Below are positions 1 to 7,785 of a stretch of DNA of 48,757 bases, piece by piece. Origin of the DNA: Clostridia bacterium (GTDB lineage: Bacteria > Bacillota > Clostridia > Oscillospirales > CAG-272); NCBI GenBank assembly GCA_017520505.1, contig JAFXFN010000007.1, positions 1-48,757 of the forward strand, read 5' to 3'. The notes under the pieces were generated by a model, which worked only from the letters and a program-made list of their open reading frames with translations, was not told where the DNA came from and did no database searches. Made by a program: the position numbers and the translations under genes. Positions within the stretch are counted from its first letter, which is position 1. Each line of letters begins with the position of its first letter.

Positions 1-266
1 GGTCTTTCTTCCATAGGAAGTACAACCAATTTGCCGTTGAGCCTCATAAACATTTCGGGCGTTTCAAATTTCTCCTTGAACTGCTTCATGTGTTCGGGAG
101 TGAGTGAAGTAAACTCGCTCTCTCTCAAACCGACGATAAGAAACGTACCTGCAACCACATCATAGATTTGTCCGTCTTCATCACGGAGCACTCGGTTCAG
201 TTCGCTTCCTTTCAGTTTCGCTTCCTCATCGCAGATGATAGCCACCGGCTCCTCATAAGGATACGG
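1..266 (-). pseudogene. DUF3846-domain protein fragment (integrative-element cargo)
   Basis: Reading leftward from a TGA at 267-269, the open frame gives PYPYEEPVAIIC and then ELNRVLRDEDGQIYDVVAG. This matches my recollection of DUF3846 proteins carried by Tn916-like conjugative elements and phages. There is no start codon: the first residues abut the integrase start fragment in another frame, so the N-terminal part of the domain is missing. The frame is still open at base 1, so its C-terminus lies outside the window. Function of the family is unknown. It is best read as cargo left after an internal deletion. The family call rests on memory of the motif. Confidence 0.6.
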
Positions 267-340
267 TCAGCTTCGCCTTTCCAGTTGGTATATCTGGCAG
301 AGACATACCATGTTCCATTTTTGTCTTTGTAAACAGCCAT
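212..340 (-). pseudogene. Truncated tyrosine integrase (N-terminal arm-binding piece)
   Basis: The frame starts MAVYKDKNGTWYVSARYTNW, the typical first residues of the N-terminal AP2-like arm-binding domain of Tn916/ICE-type tyrosine recombinases, which normally run to about 380-400 residues. Similarity stops after about 28 codons. The remaining codons read the DUF3846 region out of frame and stop at 212. The start overlaps the stop of the upstream Xis-like gene (TAATG), the usual xis-int coupling. The catalytic domain is absent from the window, so this copy cannot catalyse excision. Either a deletion or an assembly join explains it. Confidence 0.7.
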
Positions 341-546
341 TACTTTTTTCCTCCTTGACGGTTTTCTGGCTCATAGCCATAGATTTGCTCCTCAAGGTAT
401 TTGCGGTTTACACGACCGTTTATAGTGATGTATCCTTTTTCAGCCATTTCCTCATTCAGTTTTTTGATGATTCGATATGCCTCCGATTGGGATACTCCTA
501 AAATCTTTACGACTTCATCAGCTTTGATAAACAAACATTCAGCCAT
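340..546 (-). CDS. Xis-like small helix-turn-helix protein
   Basis: A 68-residue basic protein with a helix-turn-helix (IKADEVVKILGVSQSEAYRI, residues 7-26) followed by a short wing and a basic tail. This is the layout of excisionase-like or DNA-binding proteins encoded directly before integrase in Gram-positive integrative elements. An AGGAGG about eight bases upstream supports the ATG at 546. The stop overlaps the integrase start, implying coupled translation. It probably bends DNA at the element end or controls int expression. With int destroyed, it is likely an orphan. An MerR-like regulator is the alternative. Confidence 0.6.
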   Translation of the reverse strand: MAECLFIKADEVVKILGVSQSEAYRIIKKLNEEMAEKGYITINGRVNRKYLEEQIYGYEPENRQGGKK

Positions 547-623
547 ATTCTGAACCTCCTATTCGGTGATAAGGTTTCAAGTCCTTTCACAGATTCGGAA
601 TTTCAGAGGGGTAAAATTCAACC

Positions 624-804
624 GGTATCAAAAAATTTTTTGAATTTTTTTGTTTTGCCCCTCGTCTTATGGCGTTTGAGAGAATATAGAGAATTACAGT
701 AAAAAAAGCCCGCAAATTCGTTCTGAGAAAAACGAATTTGCGAGCTTTGAGAGACTTTGACATTATTCTATGTCTGGAGGGTAGCGGTATCAATTTGGTA
801 TCAA
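624..804. repeat. Three GGTATCAA direct repeats beside the element end
   Basis: The octamer GGTATCAA occurs at 624-631, 786-793 and 797-804; the last two are one helical turn apart (11 bp). They lie between the Xis-like gene and the guaA 3' end, where arm-type Int or Xis binding sites are expected. Binding is inferred only from position and repetition. Confidence 0.4.
701..747 (-). terminator. Rho-independent terminator
   Basis: A near-perfect 17-bp stem (706-722 with 731-747, one mismatch) and an 8-base loop are followed on the minus strand by seven Ts. It ends leftward transcription from the guaA side and insulates the element. Apart from this hairpin and the GGTATCAA repeats I see no gene in 547-894. 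Confidence 0.8.
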
Positions 805-894
805 CGAGCGTTTTTCGTTGATTTTTTCAAATTGTGAGAGCCGAAAACCCTTGTAATATCAAGGTTTTTTGGACTACTCAACAACCACTTTGCC

Positions 895-1875
895 TCACTC
901 CCACTCGATCGTGCCGCAGGGCTTGGGCGTGAGGTCATAGAGGACACGGTTGATGCCGGCAACCTCGGATGTGATACGGTCAGTTATCTTATGAAGCACT
1001 GCATAGGGTATCTCCTCTACCGTAGCTGACATAGCATCTGTCGTATTGACGGCACGAATAATTGCGGGCCATCCCTCATAGCGCTTGCCGTCACGGACAC
1101 CTACCGACTTGAAATCGGGCACGGCTATGAAATACTGCCACACCTTGCCCGCCAAGCCTGCAATATCGAACTCCTCACGGAGAATTGCATCAGCCTCACG
1201 CAGGGCGTGCAAACGGTCACGTGTAATTGCACCGAGACAGCGTACACCGAGACCGGGGCCGGGGAACGGCTGGCGGTACACCATTTCGTGCGGAAGGCCG
1301 AGAGCATCGCCGACTACACGCACCTCATCTTTATAAAGGAGCTTCACAGGCTCTACAAGCTCCATTTTCATATCTTCGGGAAGTCCTCCGACGTTATGGT
1401 GAGCCTTGACACCGTCGGACTCTAAAATATCGGGATATATCGTGCCTTGAGCCAAAAACTCGATTCCTTCAAGCTTTGCCGCTTCCTCGTCAAAGACCTT
1501 GATAAACTCTCCGCCTATGATCTTACGTTTTTTCTCAGGTTCTGCAACGCCTGCCAAGAGATTCAAAAAGCGATCTGTAGCATCGATGTATACAAGGTTT
1601 GCGTCCATCGCCTTTCCGAAGACATCGATAACCATTTCACTTTCGCCCTTACGCATCAAGCCGTGATTTACGTGAACGCATACGAGCTGTTTGCCTATTG
1701 CCTTAATGAGAAGTGCGGCAACAACAGAGCTGTCAACACCGCCTGATAATGCCAAAAGCACTTTTTTGTTTCCGACCTGTGCACGTACAGAGGCAACCTG
1801 TTCGTCGATGAATGCGTTTGCAAGCTCGGGCGTTGTGATACGCTGCATTGTTTCGGGTCTTTTGTTCGAGTCCAT
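895..1875 (-). CDS. guaA: GMP synthetase, ATP-pyrophosphatase/dimerisation part only
   Basis: Converts XMP to GMP using ATP and ammonia in purine synthesis. The 326-residue product begins at the point where the ATP-PPase domain of ordinary GuaA starts: P-loop SGGVDSS at residues 44-50, then QPFPGPGLG and the invariant C-terminal EWE. The N-terminal glutamine amidotransferase half (about 190 residues, catalytic Cys/His/Glu) is absent and none is encoded next to it. Ordinary bacterial GuaA is about 510 residues; split subunits are standard in archaea. I start at the ATG at 1875, with GGAGGA eight bases upstream; a TTG six bases earlier is less well placed. It is last in the long leftward run, behind the CotH gene. 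Ammonia presumably comes from a separate glutaminase subunit elsewhere, or free. Confidence 0.88.
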   Translation of the reverse strand: MDSNKRPETMQRITTPELANAFIDEQVASVRAQVGNKKVLLALSGGVDSSVVAALLIKAIGKQLVCVHVNHGLMRKGESEMVIDVFGKAMDANLVYIDATDRFLNLLAGVAEPEKKRKIIGGEFIKVFDEEAAKLEGIEFLAQGTIYPDILESDGVKAHHNVGGLPEDMKMELVEPVKLLYKDEVRVVGDALGLPHEMVYRQPFPGPGLGVRCLGAITRDRLHALREADAILREEFDIAGLAGKVWQYFIAVPDFKSVGVRDGKRYEGWPAIIRAVNTTDAMSATVEEIPYAVLHKITDRITSEVAGINRVLYDLTPKPCGTIEWE

Positions 1876-1907
1876 TTTCAAATCCTCCGATATATTAAAA
1901 ATTTAAA

Positions 1908-4900
1908 TTAATCAAACACTTCGCCGAGATATTTCTTCTGTTCCGCATCGGACAGTCTGAAATGATCTATCATATGTTCTATTGTCTGACGGCGTTTATC
2001 TGCGACTATATTTCTGAGTCTGTCAACATTCTTTTCCCAAGAAGCGTAACTGTAAGGAGTTGAAAGCTTGTTTGCATCCTCCTGATAGTTCCAGCGCTCA
2101 ATGTGATATGTCATTTCATCTCTGATCTCGTCAACCATCTTTTCGTAAAGCTCCAACATATTGTCGGGCATGAACACCGTATTGAGGTATTCGCCGCACT
2201 TTGTCAAAAACTTATCCTTGAATGTTTCATTTTTCATAAACGAACGCAAAACAAGCGTTGAAAAGTTGTTTCCGACACCGTGACCCTCAGAGCTTGTAAC
2301 CTCATCAAACATATTGTATTCAAGATACGTTGACGGGAACATACCCCAGTCAAGGTCAAAAAGTATCCAGCGCCACTTTGCACCCTCTACATTTTCCCTA
2401 TAATACTTTATATTACCCGAGTCGGTATTCGAGAAGAATATAACGCATATCCAATAGTTGATAAGCTCATCAACGTCGACCATTTCGCAAGCCTTCTTGT
2501 AGTTAGAATCACTCTTGAGCGAATTATTCTTCAGAAAATCAACGAGCTTTTTATATTCATCAACAGTACCTTCCAGGACATTGTAGCTTGTATCTCTATA
2601 GTTACCGCCCTTGATAAGGTCAACGTTATCGGGGTCTGCCCCTGTGTGGTTGGCAATATAGTCCTCATTGATCCTCTCACGGAGATCATAAAGTCCGAAA
2701 TACTCACCGTTTATATAAACAGCAACGGGCTTATATGCCATTATGTCAACATCAATGACGTTACGCACAAGCTCTGCGCAGTATGCATCACGCAAGTGCG
2801 CATATTTTCCGTCCTGTCCCGATGAACGAAGTGCCAAAGAAGAAAATACGTTTATATAATCTTCGCCGAAGAAAGGATATGAAACTTCCTTTGGACCGTA
2901 TTTATCACGCAGATAAATGGACACGCTTTTCTGGTCCTTTGCACGACTGTACTGACCGAACACCTTGATACCCGCATTGAACGACAGCACCTGCTGTCCT
3001 TTTTCGTCGATATAGTCAAAGCGGATGGGGCGTTCCCAATCCTCCCAATAGTTTGCGCCCGAATACTTATATGGGAATGCCGCACTTGAATCATAGCGTG
3101 AGCCGTCAACGAGTATACCGTACGTATCGGAAAAGAGGTTACCGTGTTCTGTTGTAAGGCACACAACGGGTATTGTATGCTGACGGCCTACAACGTACGA
3201 TGCTGAAACATCCTCGCTGTGAAGGTATCCGTCGCGGTATGCCACAGCCCTTACCGTAACCGTTTTTGTAAGCGGAATGGGGGAGGTATAAAGCGTTGAT
3301 GACGTATTCGGAAGCGATCCGTCGGTCGTATAATAGACCTTGCAATTTTTCGGTACGTTTATAACACAAGATGAGCCTGATGTCATATAACCGCCCGCAT
3401 TTTCAAATGTGGGAGATGCAACCGATGCTGACAGCTTATTTTCCGAATTCACCTTGCCCGGTGTCGTTTTTTCATAATAATAAACCGTATCATCCTTGCC
3501 GTCTGCACGTCCTGCACTCGTGCCGTCAAAAAGCGTTGTATATTTAACGCTGTCAACGCAAATACCGTTTTCGTCAAATATATACACAGTTTCACCGTAA
3601 CGGTTAAGTCCTGCATCGATATAGACGCTGTCTGTTTTTGTACTGTAATACGTTTCGTCACCGAAATAGATGACTCGGTACTCTCCGTGCTCAAGCTCAA
3701 TTTCGGGAAGCTGTATTGCAGTTTTGAAGTCTTTGCTGTCCCCGATGTAATAATCAGAGAGTGTTACAGTACCGTTATGAAGATTACATATTTCTATATA
3801 GTCATAAAGCTCGTAATAATCATACAGCTGACCGACAGAATGCTTCTTGCCGTCGGGGGCGGTGTCAAGAGTTCTGTTGACAGCAACAATCTCATTTATA
3901 AAAAGCGATTTGTTTTCGGGGTATCTTGTACTATCGATAGAATCAAAGCCTGTGAGCGTATTTGCCGCCTTCGGTGTTGACTTGGGGAAGAACTTGAATG
4001 ATGCATTATCCGCAGCTCTGCCAAACGTAAGGTTTGAAACGAGCTTATGAACGGGTAATATATCAATTTCATCTGCTTTGCCGTTATATATTGCAAGCGT
4101 TTCTTCATCTCCCGAAAGACCGAATGTGGCGTGGATCTCGCCATCGGCTGTATATTCCTTTGTTTTGCCCGACATAAACACAAGTGTGTATTCGCCCGCT
4201 TTCAGCGTTACATCGGGGAATGCCCACTTTTCGGGATTTTCGGGGTTATCCGAGAGGAAAAGTCCCGAAAGCTTGACATCAGATGTTCCGTGGTTATATA
4301 TTTCCGCCCACGAACAGAATTCGCCGTCTTCATCGGTAAATGTTATCGTATCGTTTGTTGCATACTCCGTAATGTAAAGTGTATTTACATCCTTTCCGCC
4401 TGTGTTAAGCGGAATGTCGGGGGAAGTCGGCACATACACCGAGGTTACATTTTCAGCCCCGGGTGTAGGCTCTGAAAACATTACCGTTTTGCCCGTAACA
4501 TCGGGGCCGCACGACACGTCATTCGGCACGTCATTGACCGTAATTCTGCCTATTTCAACGCCCTCTGCGCTGAAAAGACAGATTATCTCGCTCATATAAT
4601 TTATTTTGAACGGAAGATGGATAACACGGTTTTCGGCATCGATCTCATTTCTTCCGCTTGCATACACGATAAGATACTCGCCCGCCTTCAACGTAATATC
4701 AGGGAAAACAAATTCCTCGGGCTTCGTGGGCTTATCTGTAAGCATATAGTTCAAAAGACTTACGTCTTTATCCGAATGGTTATAAAGCTCTATCCAGTCA
4801 CAGCTCTCGCCGTAGTTATCGGTAAGAGTGTTTTTATTCGAGGGCATGAGCTCATTTAAAATAATTCCGTCCGTATTCGGAGGAACAACGGTTTCCGATG

Positions 4901-5003
4901 TACCTTCGGCAGTACCTGTAGTATCGCTCGGTGTGCCCATACACGAAACAAGCGTCTGTAAAAGCACACACACAAGCAGTAAAAGAGAAAGCTGTTTTTT
5001 CAC
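1908..5003 (-). CDS. Surface lipoprotein with lamin-tail domains and CotH kinase domain
   Basis: A 1031-residue exported lipoprotein with lipobox TLVSC (C21). In order: three lamin-tail-like beta domains (about 45-175, 207-340, 365-500; each has an ILNELM/FINEIV-type start and a KAGEY segment), a chitobiase C-terminal-like domain (about 530-600, VRAVAYRDGY), and a CotH kinase domain (about 625-960) with INGEYFGLYDLRE and the metal-binding-like WRWILFDLDWG. CotH in Bacillus is a spore-coat protein kinase of the atypical fold. This copy has no spore context, so a cell-surface role is likelier. It starts at GTG 5003, with AAAGGAG upstream. It follows DUF4956 and VTC genes at 12-bp gaps, a recurrent neighbourhood for CotH proteins as I recall it. 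Target unknown. Confidence 0.85.
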   Translation of the reverse strand: MKKQLSLLLLVCVLLQTLVSCMGTPSDTTGTAEGTSETVVPPNTDGIILNELMPSNKNTLTDNYGESCDWIELYNHSDKDVSLLNYMLTDKPTKPEEFVFPDITLKAGEYLIVYASGRNEIDAENRVIHLPFKINYMSEIICLFSAEGVEIGRITVNDVPNDVSCGPDVTGKTVMFSEPTPGAENVTSVYVPTSPDIPLNTGGKDVNTLYITEYATNDTITFTDEDGEFCSWAEIYNHGTSDVKLSGLFLSDNPENPEKWAFPDVTLKAGEYTLVFMSGKTKEYTADGEIHATFGLSGDEETLAIYNGKADEIDILPVHKLVSNLTFGRAADNASFKFFPKSTPKAANTLTGFDSIDSTRYPENKSLFINEIVAVNRTLDTAPDGKKHSVGQLYDYYELYDYIEICNLHNGTVTLSDYYIGDSKDFKTAIQLPEIELEHGEYRVIYFGDETYYSTKTDSVYIDAGLNRYGETVYIFDENGICVDSVKYTTLFDGTSAGRADGKDDTVYYYEKTTPGKVNSENKLSASVASPTFENAGGYMTSGSSCVINVPKNCKVYYTTDGSLPNTSSTLYTSPIPLTKTVTVRAVAYRDGYLHSEDVSASYVVGRQHTIPVVCLTTEHGNLFSDTYGILVDGSRYDSSAAFPYKYSGANYWEDWERPIRFDYIDEKGQQVLSFNAGIKVFGQYSRAKDQKSVSIYLRDKYGPKEVSYPFFGEDYINVFSSLALRSSGQDGKYAHLRDAYCAELVRNVIDVDIMAYKPVAVYINGEYFGLYDLRERINEDYIANHTGADPDNVDLIKGGNYRDTSYNVLEGTVDEYKKLVDFLKNNSLKSDSNYKKACEMVDVDELINYWICVIFFSNTDSGNIKYYRENVEGAKWRWILFDLDWGMFPSTYLEYNMFDEVTSSEGHGVGNNFSTLVLRSFMKNETFKDKFLTKCGEYLNTVFMPDNMLELYEKMVDEIRDEMTYHIERWNYQEDANKLSTPYSYASWEKNVDRLRNIVADKRRQTIEHMIDHFRLSDAEQKKYLGEVFD

Positions 5004-5015
5004 CTTAATACTCCT

Positions 5016-5702
5016 TTAAATATATTCTCCTGCGCACTTAACGAGTGTCATAGAAGAAATCGACGGATAAACGCTCATCTTATTGAGGAACTTTGTGGAA
5101 TTACCCTTGAGCTTGACCTCATAAGCAATTTCAGTAAGACCGTTTGAAATCGTCTTTGATCTGAGCTTTGCTTTAGATGTGCTCTTAACAATATACTTGC
5201 AAACGGCTTCCTCGTCCTGCTCTTCAACAGTAATCATAAGGATATACGCCTCGTCCTTTGCAGGTATCTTGCCTGCGGCAAAGAGTACGGCACCGACGAT
5301 GATAACACCGACTGCGGCAAGTCCTATAAGTCCTGCGCCCGTCATAATACCCGCACATATTGCAAAATACAGAAATGCAATGTCCATCGGGTCCTTTATC
5401 GCCGTTCTGAAACGTACAATTGAGAGCGCACCGACCATACCGAGTGACAAAATGACGTTTGATGTAACAGTCATAATGATGAATGTTGTTATAAGCTCCA
5501 TAGCCAGAAGCGACAGACAGAAGTTTGCCGAGAAAAGCACACCCTTGTACGTAAGCTTGTAAACGAGGCATATAACAGCACCCAAAATAAGCGAAGCGAT
5601 GATGATAGCCGCCGCCTTGGGAACCGTCAGCGTAGTTGCACCCGATTCAGTTATAAAGCTGTTTTTGAAAATATCCGAAAAATTTGTAAGATACTGTAGC
5701 AT
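5016..5702 (-). CDS. DUF4956 membrane protein
   Basis: A 228-residue protein with four hydrophobic segments (about 27-48, 55-80, 84-92 into the conserved GMVGALSIVRFRTAIKDP, and 110-145) and a roughly 75-residue soluble C-terminal domain. The loop GALSIVRFRTAIKDPMD is the signature I associate with DUF4956. The domain has no established biochemical role but regularly neighbours VTC and CotH genes. An AGGAG upstream fixes the ATG at 5702. It lies 12 bp after the VTC gene and 12 bp before the CotH gene. I infer a three-protein membrane/surface unit in which this is the membrane partner. Confidence 0.8.
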   Translation of the reverse strand: MLQYLTNFSDIFKNSFITESGATTLTVPKAAAIIIASLILGAVICLVYKLTYKGVLFSANFCLSLLAMELITTFIIMTVTSNVILSLGMVGALSIVRFRTAIKDPMDIAFLYFAICAGIMTGAGLIGLAAVGVIIVGAVLFAAGKIPAKDEAYILMITVEEQDEEAVCKYIVKSTSKAKLRSKTISNGLTEIAYEVKLKGNSTKFLNKMSVYPSISSMTLVKCAGEYI

Positions 5703-5714
5703 TTCTATATCTCC

Positions 5715-6419
5715 TTACTTGTATGATCTGCCATACACATATTTGCATATTGCTGTTTGCTTTGATATCTCTGTATGCGGTATTACACGGCTGATAAATT
5801 CCGGTAAAAATTCATCGTACTTTATTTCAAGTATTGCCGCCACAGGTGAAAGTGTGGGAACGAACGATGCCCCATCCTTGAATATGTCAACACCTATACT
5901 TGAGCCCTTTACATTTGTGTCAAATGTTATACGTGTCTGCGATATGGGGTGTATAAACACACGTCTTTCATATTCAACGACCGTAACAGGACGGAAGCCG
6001 TCTGCCTTTATTGCACAGTAAAGCTCATTTGCAACCTCGCTGTCAAGCGTTAAAAGCAGCTTTGCATCTCCGTAGAGAATATTGTCGTACACCTCACGGC
6101 TGATTCGCACGGAGGTCTTACGGCAAAGATTGCGTATTTTTTCCTTTTTTTCAAGCTTGATGTAGTCGTCATTTCTGTTATACGCACGTATTCTGAACTT
6201 TTCACGCCTCGGCACACCTGTTTCAGATGCCTTGAGCGCACGGTTTTCATAATTGTCAAAATACACGCTTGATATTATGTATTTTCCCAGCCTGTCGGCG
6301 TGGGGGTCGTATTTCATAACACCCTGAAGCTTTGATGCAATGTCAAGTGCCTCTGCAATACTGACAAAAAACTTGTTTTCATGTCTGTATCCATTCGGCG
6401 TGTTATCTGTTTGTTTCAA
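5715..6419 (-). CDS. VTC-domain (polyphosphate polymerase-like) protein
   Basis: A 234-residue soluble protein of the VTC/triphosphate-tunnel type: RHENKFFVS near the N-terminus, then SVYFDN, KFRIRAYN, YIKLEKKEK and VVEYERRVF, the alternating basic/acidic beta strands that line the tunnel in the VTC4 polyphosphate polymerase. Yeast VTC makes polyphosphate from ATP; the bacterial relatives are less well characterised. I place the start at TTG 6419, because AGGAGG (6427-6432) is seven bases from it but only one base from the ATG at 6425. First gene of the VTC-DUF4956-CotH cassette. Activity is inferred from the family only. Confidence 0.8.
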   Translation of the reverse strand: MKQTDNTPNGYRHENKFFVSIAEALDIASKLQGVMKYDPHADRLGKYIISSVYFDNYENRALKASETGVPRREKFRIRAYNRNDDYIKLEKKEKIRNLCRKTSVRISREVYDNILYGDAKLLLTLDSEVANELYCAIKADGFRPVTVVEYERRVFIHPISQTRITFDTNVKGSSIGVDIFKDGASFVPTLSPVAAILEIKYDEFLPEFISRVIPHTEISKQTAICKYVYGRSYK

Positions 6420-6443
6420 GCACATTCCTCCTTTTCGCCAAGA

Positions 6444-7784
6444 CTATCTCAGCTTGCGCCTTCTTTTCTTCATTCTGTGGTGCACTATAGCTGAAATAAG
6501 CACATAAACGATAAGTAAAAGCACAAAGATTATAAGCGTTATAATAAATCTTCTGCTTGATGTGAATTCTTCTATCCTGTCAAGCACATAGAGTATCTTA
6601 TTTCTTGACACGGGATTTTTTGTAATAAGATCGGCACGGCATATTTCCTGACCGTCATATTTTACAATGACCTGCCCTTCTGCCTGTCCTTCGGAAACGG
6701 GTGCGGAAAGCTCCTCGTTATAAACGATGACGTTGTATTCAAGGTCTTTTTCTATATCAAGATCAAGTGGAAGGTACAGCGTTACGTCGTCCTCGGGAAC
6801 GAGCGCCACCGTGTCAACCGTCGTATTGTACTTCACGGTAATTTCGCTTATAAGCTTCTTTTTGCTGAGTACCTTGACGAACCCGAATCCGTTTTCGGCA
6901 TACTTAAGAAGCGAAGTGGCGTCGTTGTATACCTCTATGTGGTTTTCCGTTTCGGAAATTCCGCCGCCGTAAAAAGCCATAAAATACGTCATTCCGTTAC
7001 GTACCGCCGAAACGAGCAGAACGTCACCGCTTTCGCCCGTTGTTCCGTAGCAAAGACCGTTTACGCCCTCAGTCTTGTATCTCGTATCTCTGTAGGTGCT
7101 GACGAGATGGTTTCTTGAAAGCACCGTTCTTATCGTAAACTCTTCCGTTTTCGGTATTATATATTTATCCTTTTGCGTGATATCCGTAAGTCCTTTTATG
7201 CTGTATGCATATTTGGCTATCTTTATCTGATCGTAAAGAGTCGTCGTCATTCCGTCGGCATAAAGCCCCGTTACGTTTTTGTAAACAGTATTGACAGCTC
7301 CCGCTTCTTTGGCTTTTTCATTCATAAGGGCGATAAAATCGTTTATATTGCCCGTATAAAGTCTTGCCAAAACCGTCGCCGCATCGTTAGCACCGCCCAT
7401 AAGCGTTGCGTGCAAAAGCTGTTCAATGGTAAGCGTTTCGCCTTTTTCAAGGTATATGACAAGTCCCGACGAACCTTCAAGAAGCTCATTTGTGATAAGC
7501 ACCTTTTCGTCAAGTCTGTCAGCGTAAAGCTCAAGCGCGACAGCACCGACCATAAGCTTTGCAAAGGCGGAAACGTGAAGCATCTCGCTTGCGCCCTTTG
7601 AGTACAGATACTGCTCTCTGTCATCACAGTAAAGCACCGCATTGGGGCATTCGGCTTCAAGCTCACCGCTTATGGGAATAACATAGTCACTCACCTGCAC
7701 CTTTGCACCGACGTTCAGCGCAAAGGACAGAATAATGAGCAGGCAAACGGATATCAAGACTGTTTTTTTAATAAGCCTTCTCAT
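6444..7784 (-). CDS. DacF-like D-Ala-D-Ala carboxypeptidase homologue, catalytic motifs lost
   Basis: A 446-residue protein with a signal segment (7-27), a peptidase S11 (DacA/DacF-type) domain, a beta-rich C-terminal domain and a C-terminal membrane anchor (about 412-437) with a basic tail. The fold is recognisable by LYCDDREQYLYSK, LTIEQLLHATLMG and LMNEKAKEAGAVNT. All three active-site motifs are changed: SxxK is AFAK (Ala73, Lys76), SxN is GAN (131-133), KTG is CYG (245-247). Such a protein should not cleave or form acyl-enzyme and may bind or scaffold murein or partners. The frame is long and intact, so it is a pseudo-enzyme, not a pseudogene. It starts one base after glnN stops, without its own clear RBS, suggesting translational coupling. 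Confidence 0.85.
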   Translation of the reverse strand: MRRLIKKTVLISVCLLIILSFALNVGAKVQVSDYVIPISGELEAECPNAVLYCDDREQYLYSKGASEMLHVSAFAKLMVGAVALELYADRLDEKVLITNELLEGSSGLVIYLEKGETLTIEQLLHATLMGGANDAATVLARLYTGNINDFIALMNEKAKEAGAVNTVYKNVTGLYADGMTTTLYDQIKIAKYAYSIKGLTDITQKDKYIIPKTEEFTIRTVLSRNHLVSTYRDTRYKTEGVNGLCYGTTGESGDVLLVSAVRNGMTYFMAFYGGGISETENHIEVYNDATSLLKYAENGFGFVKVLSKKKLISEITVKYNTTVDTVALVPEDDVTLYLPLDLDIEKDLEYNVIVYNEELSAPVSEGQAEGQVIVKYDGQEICRADLITKNPVSRNKILYVLDRIEEFTSSRRFIITLIIFVLLLIVYVLISAIVHHRMKKRRRKLR

Positions 7785-7785
7785 A

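Noticed and set aside
587..793. 68-codon minus-strand frame between guaA and the Xis-like gene
   Set aside because: It runs through the terminator hairpin and the GGTATCAA repeats, has no RBS and no recognisable motif.
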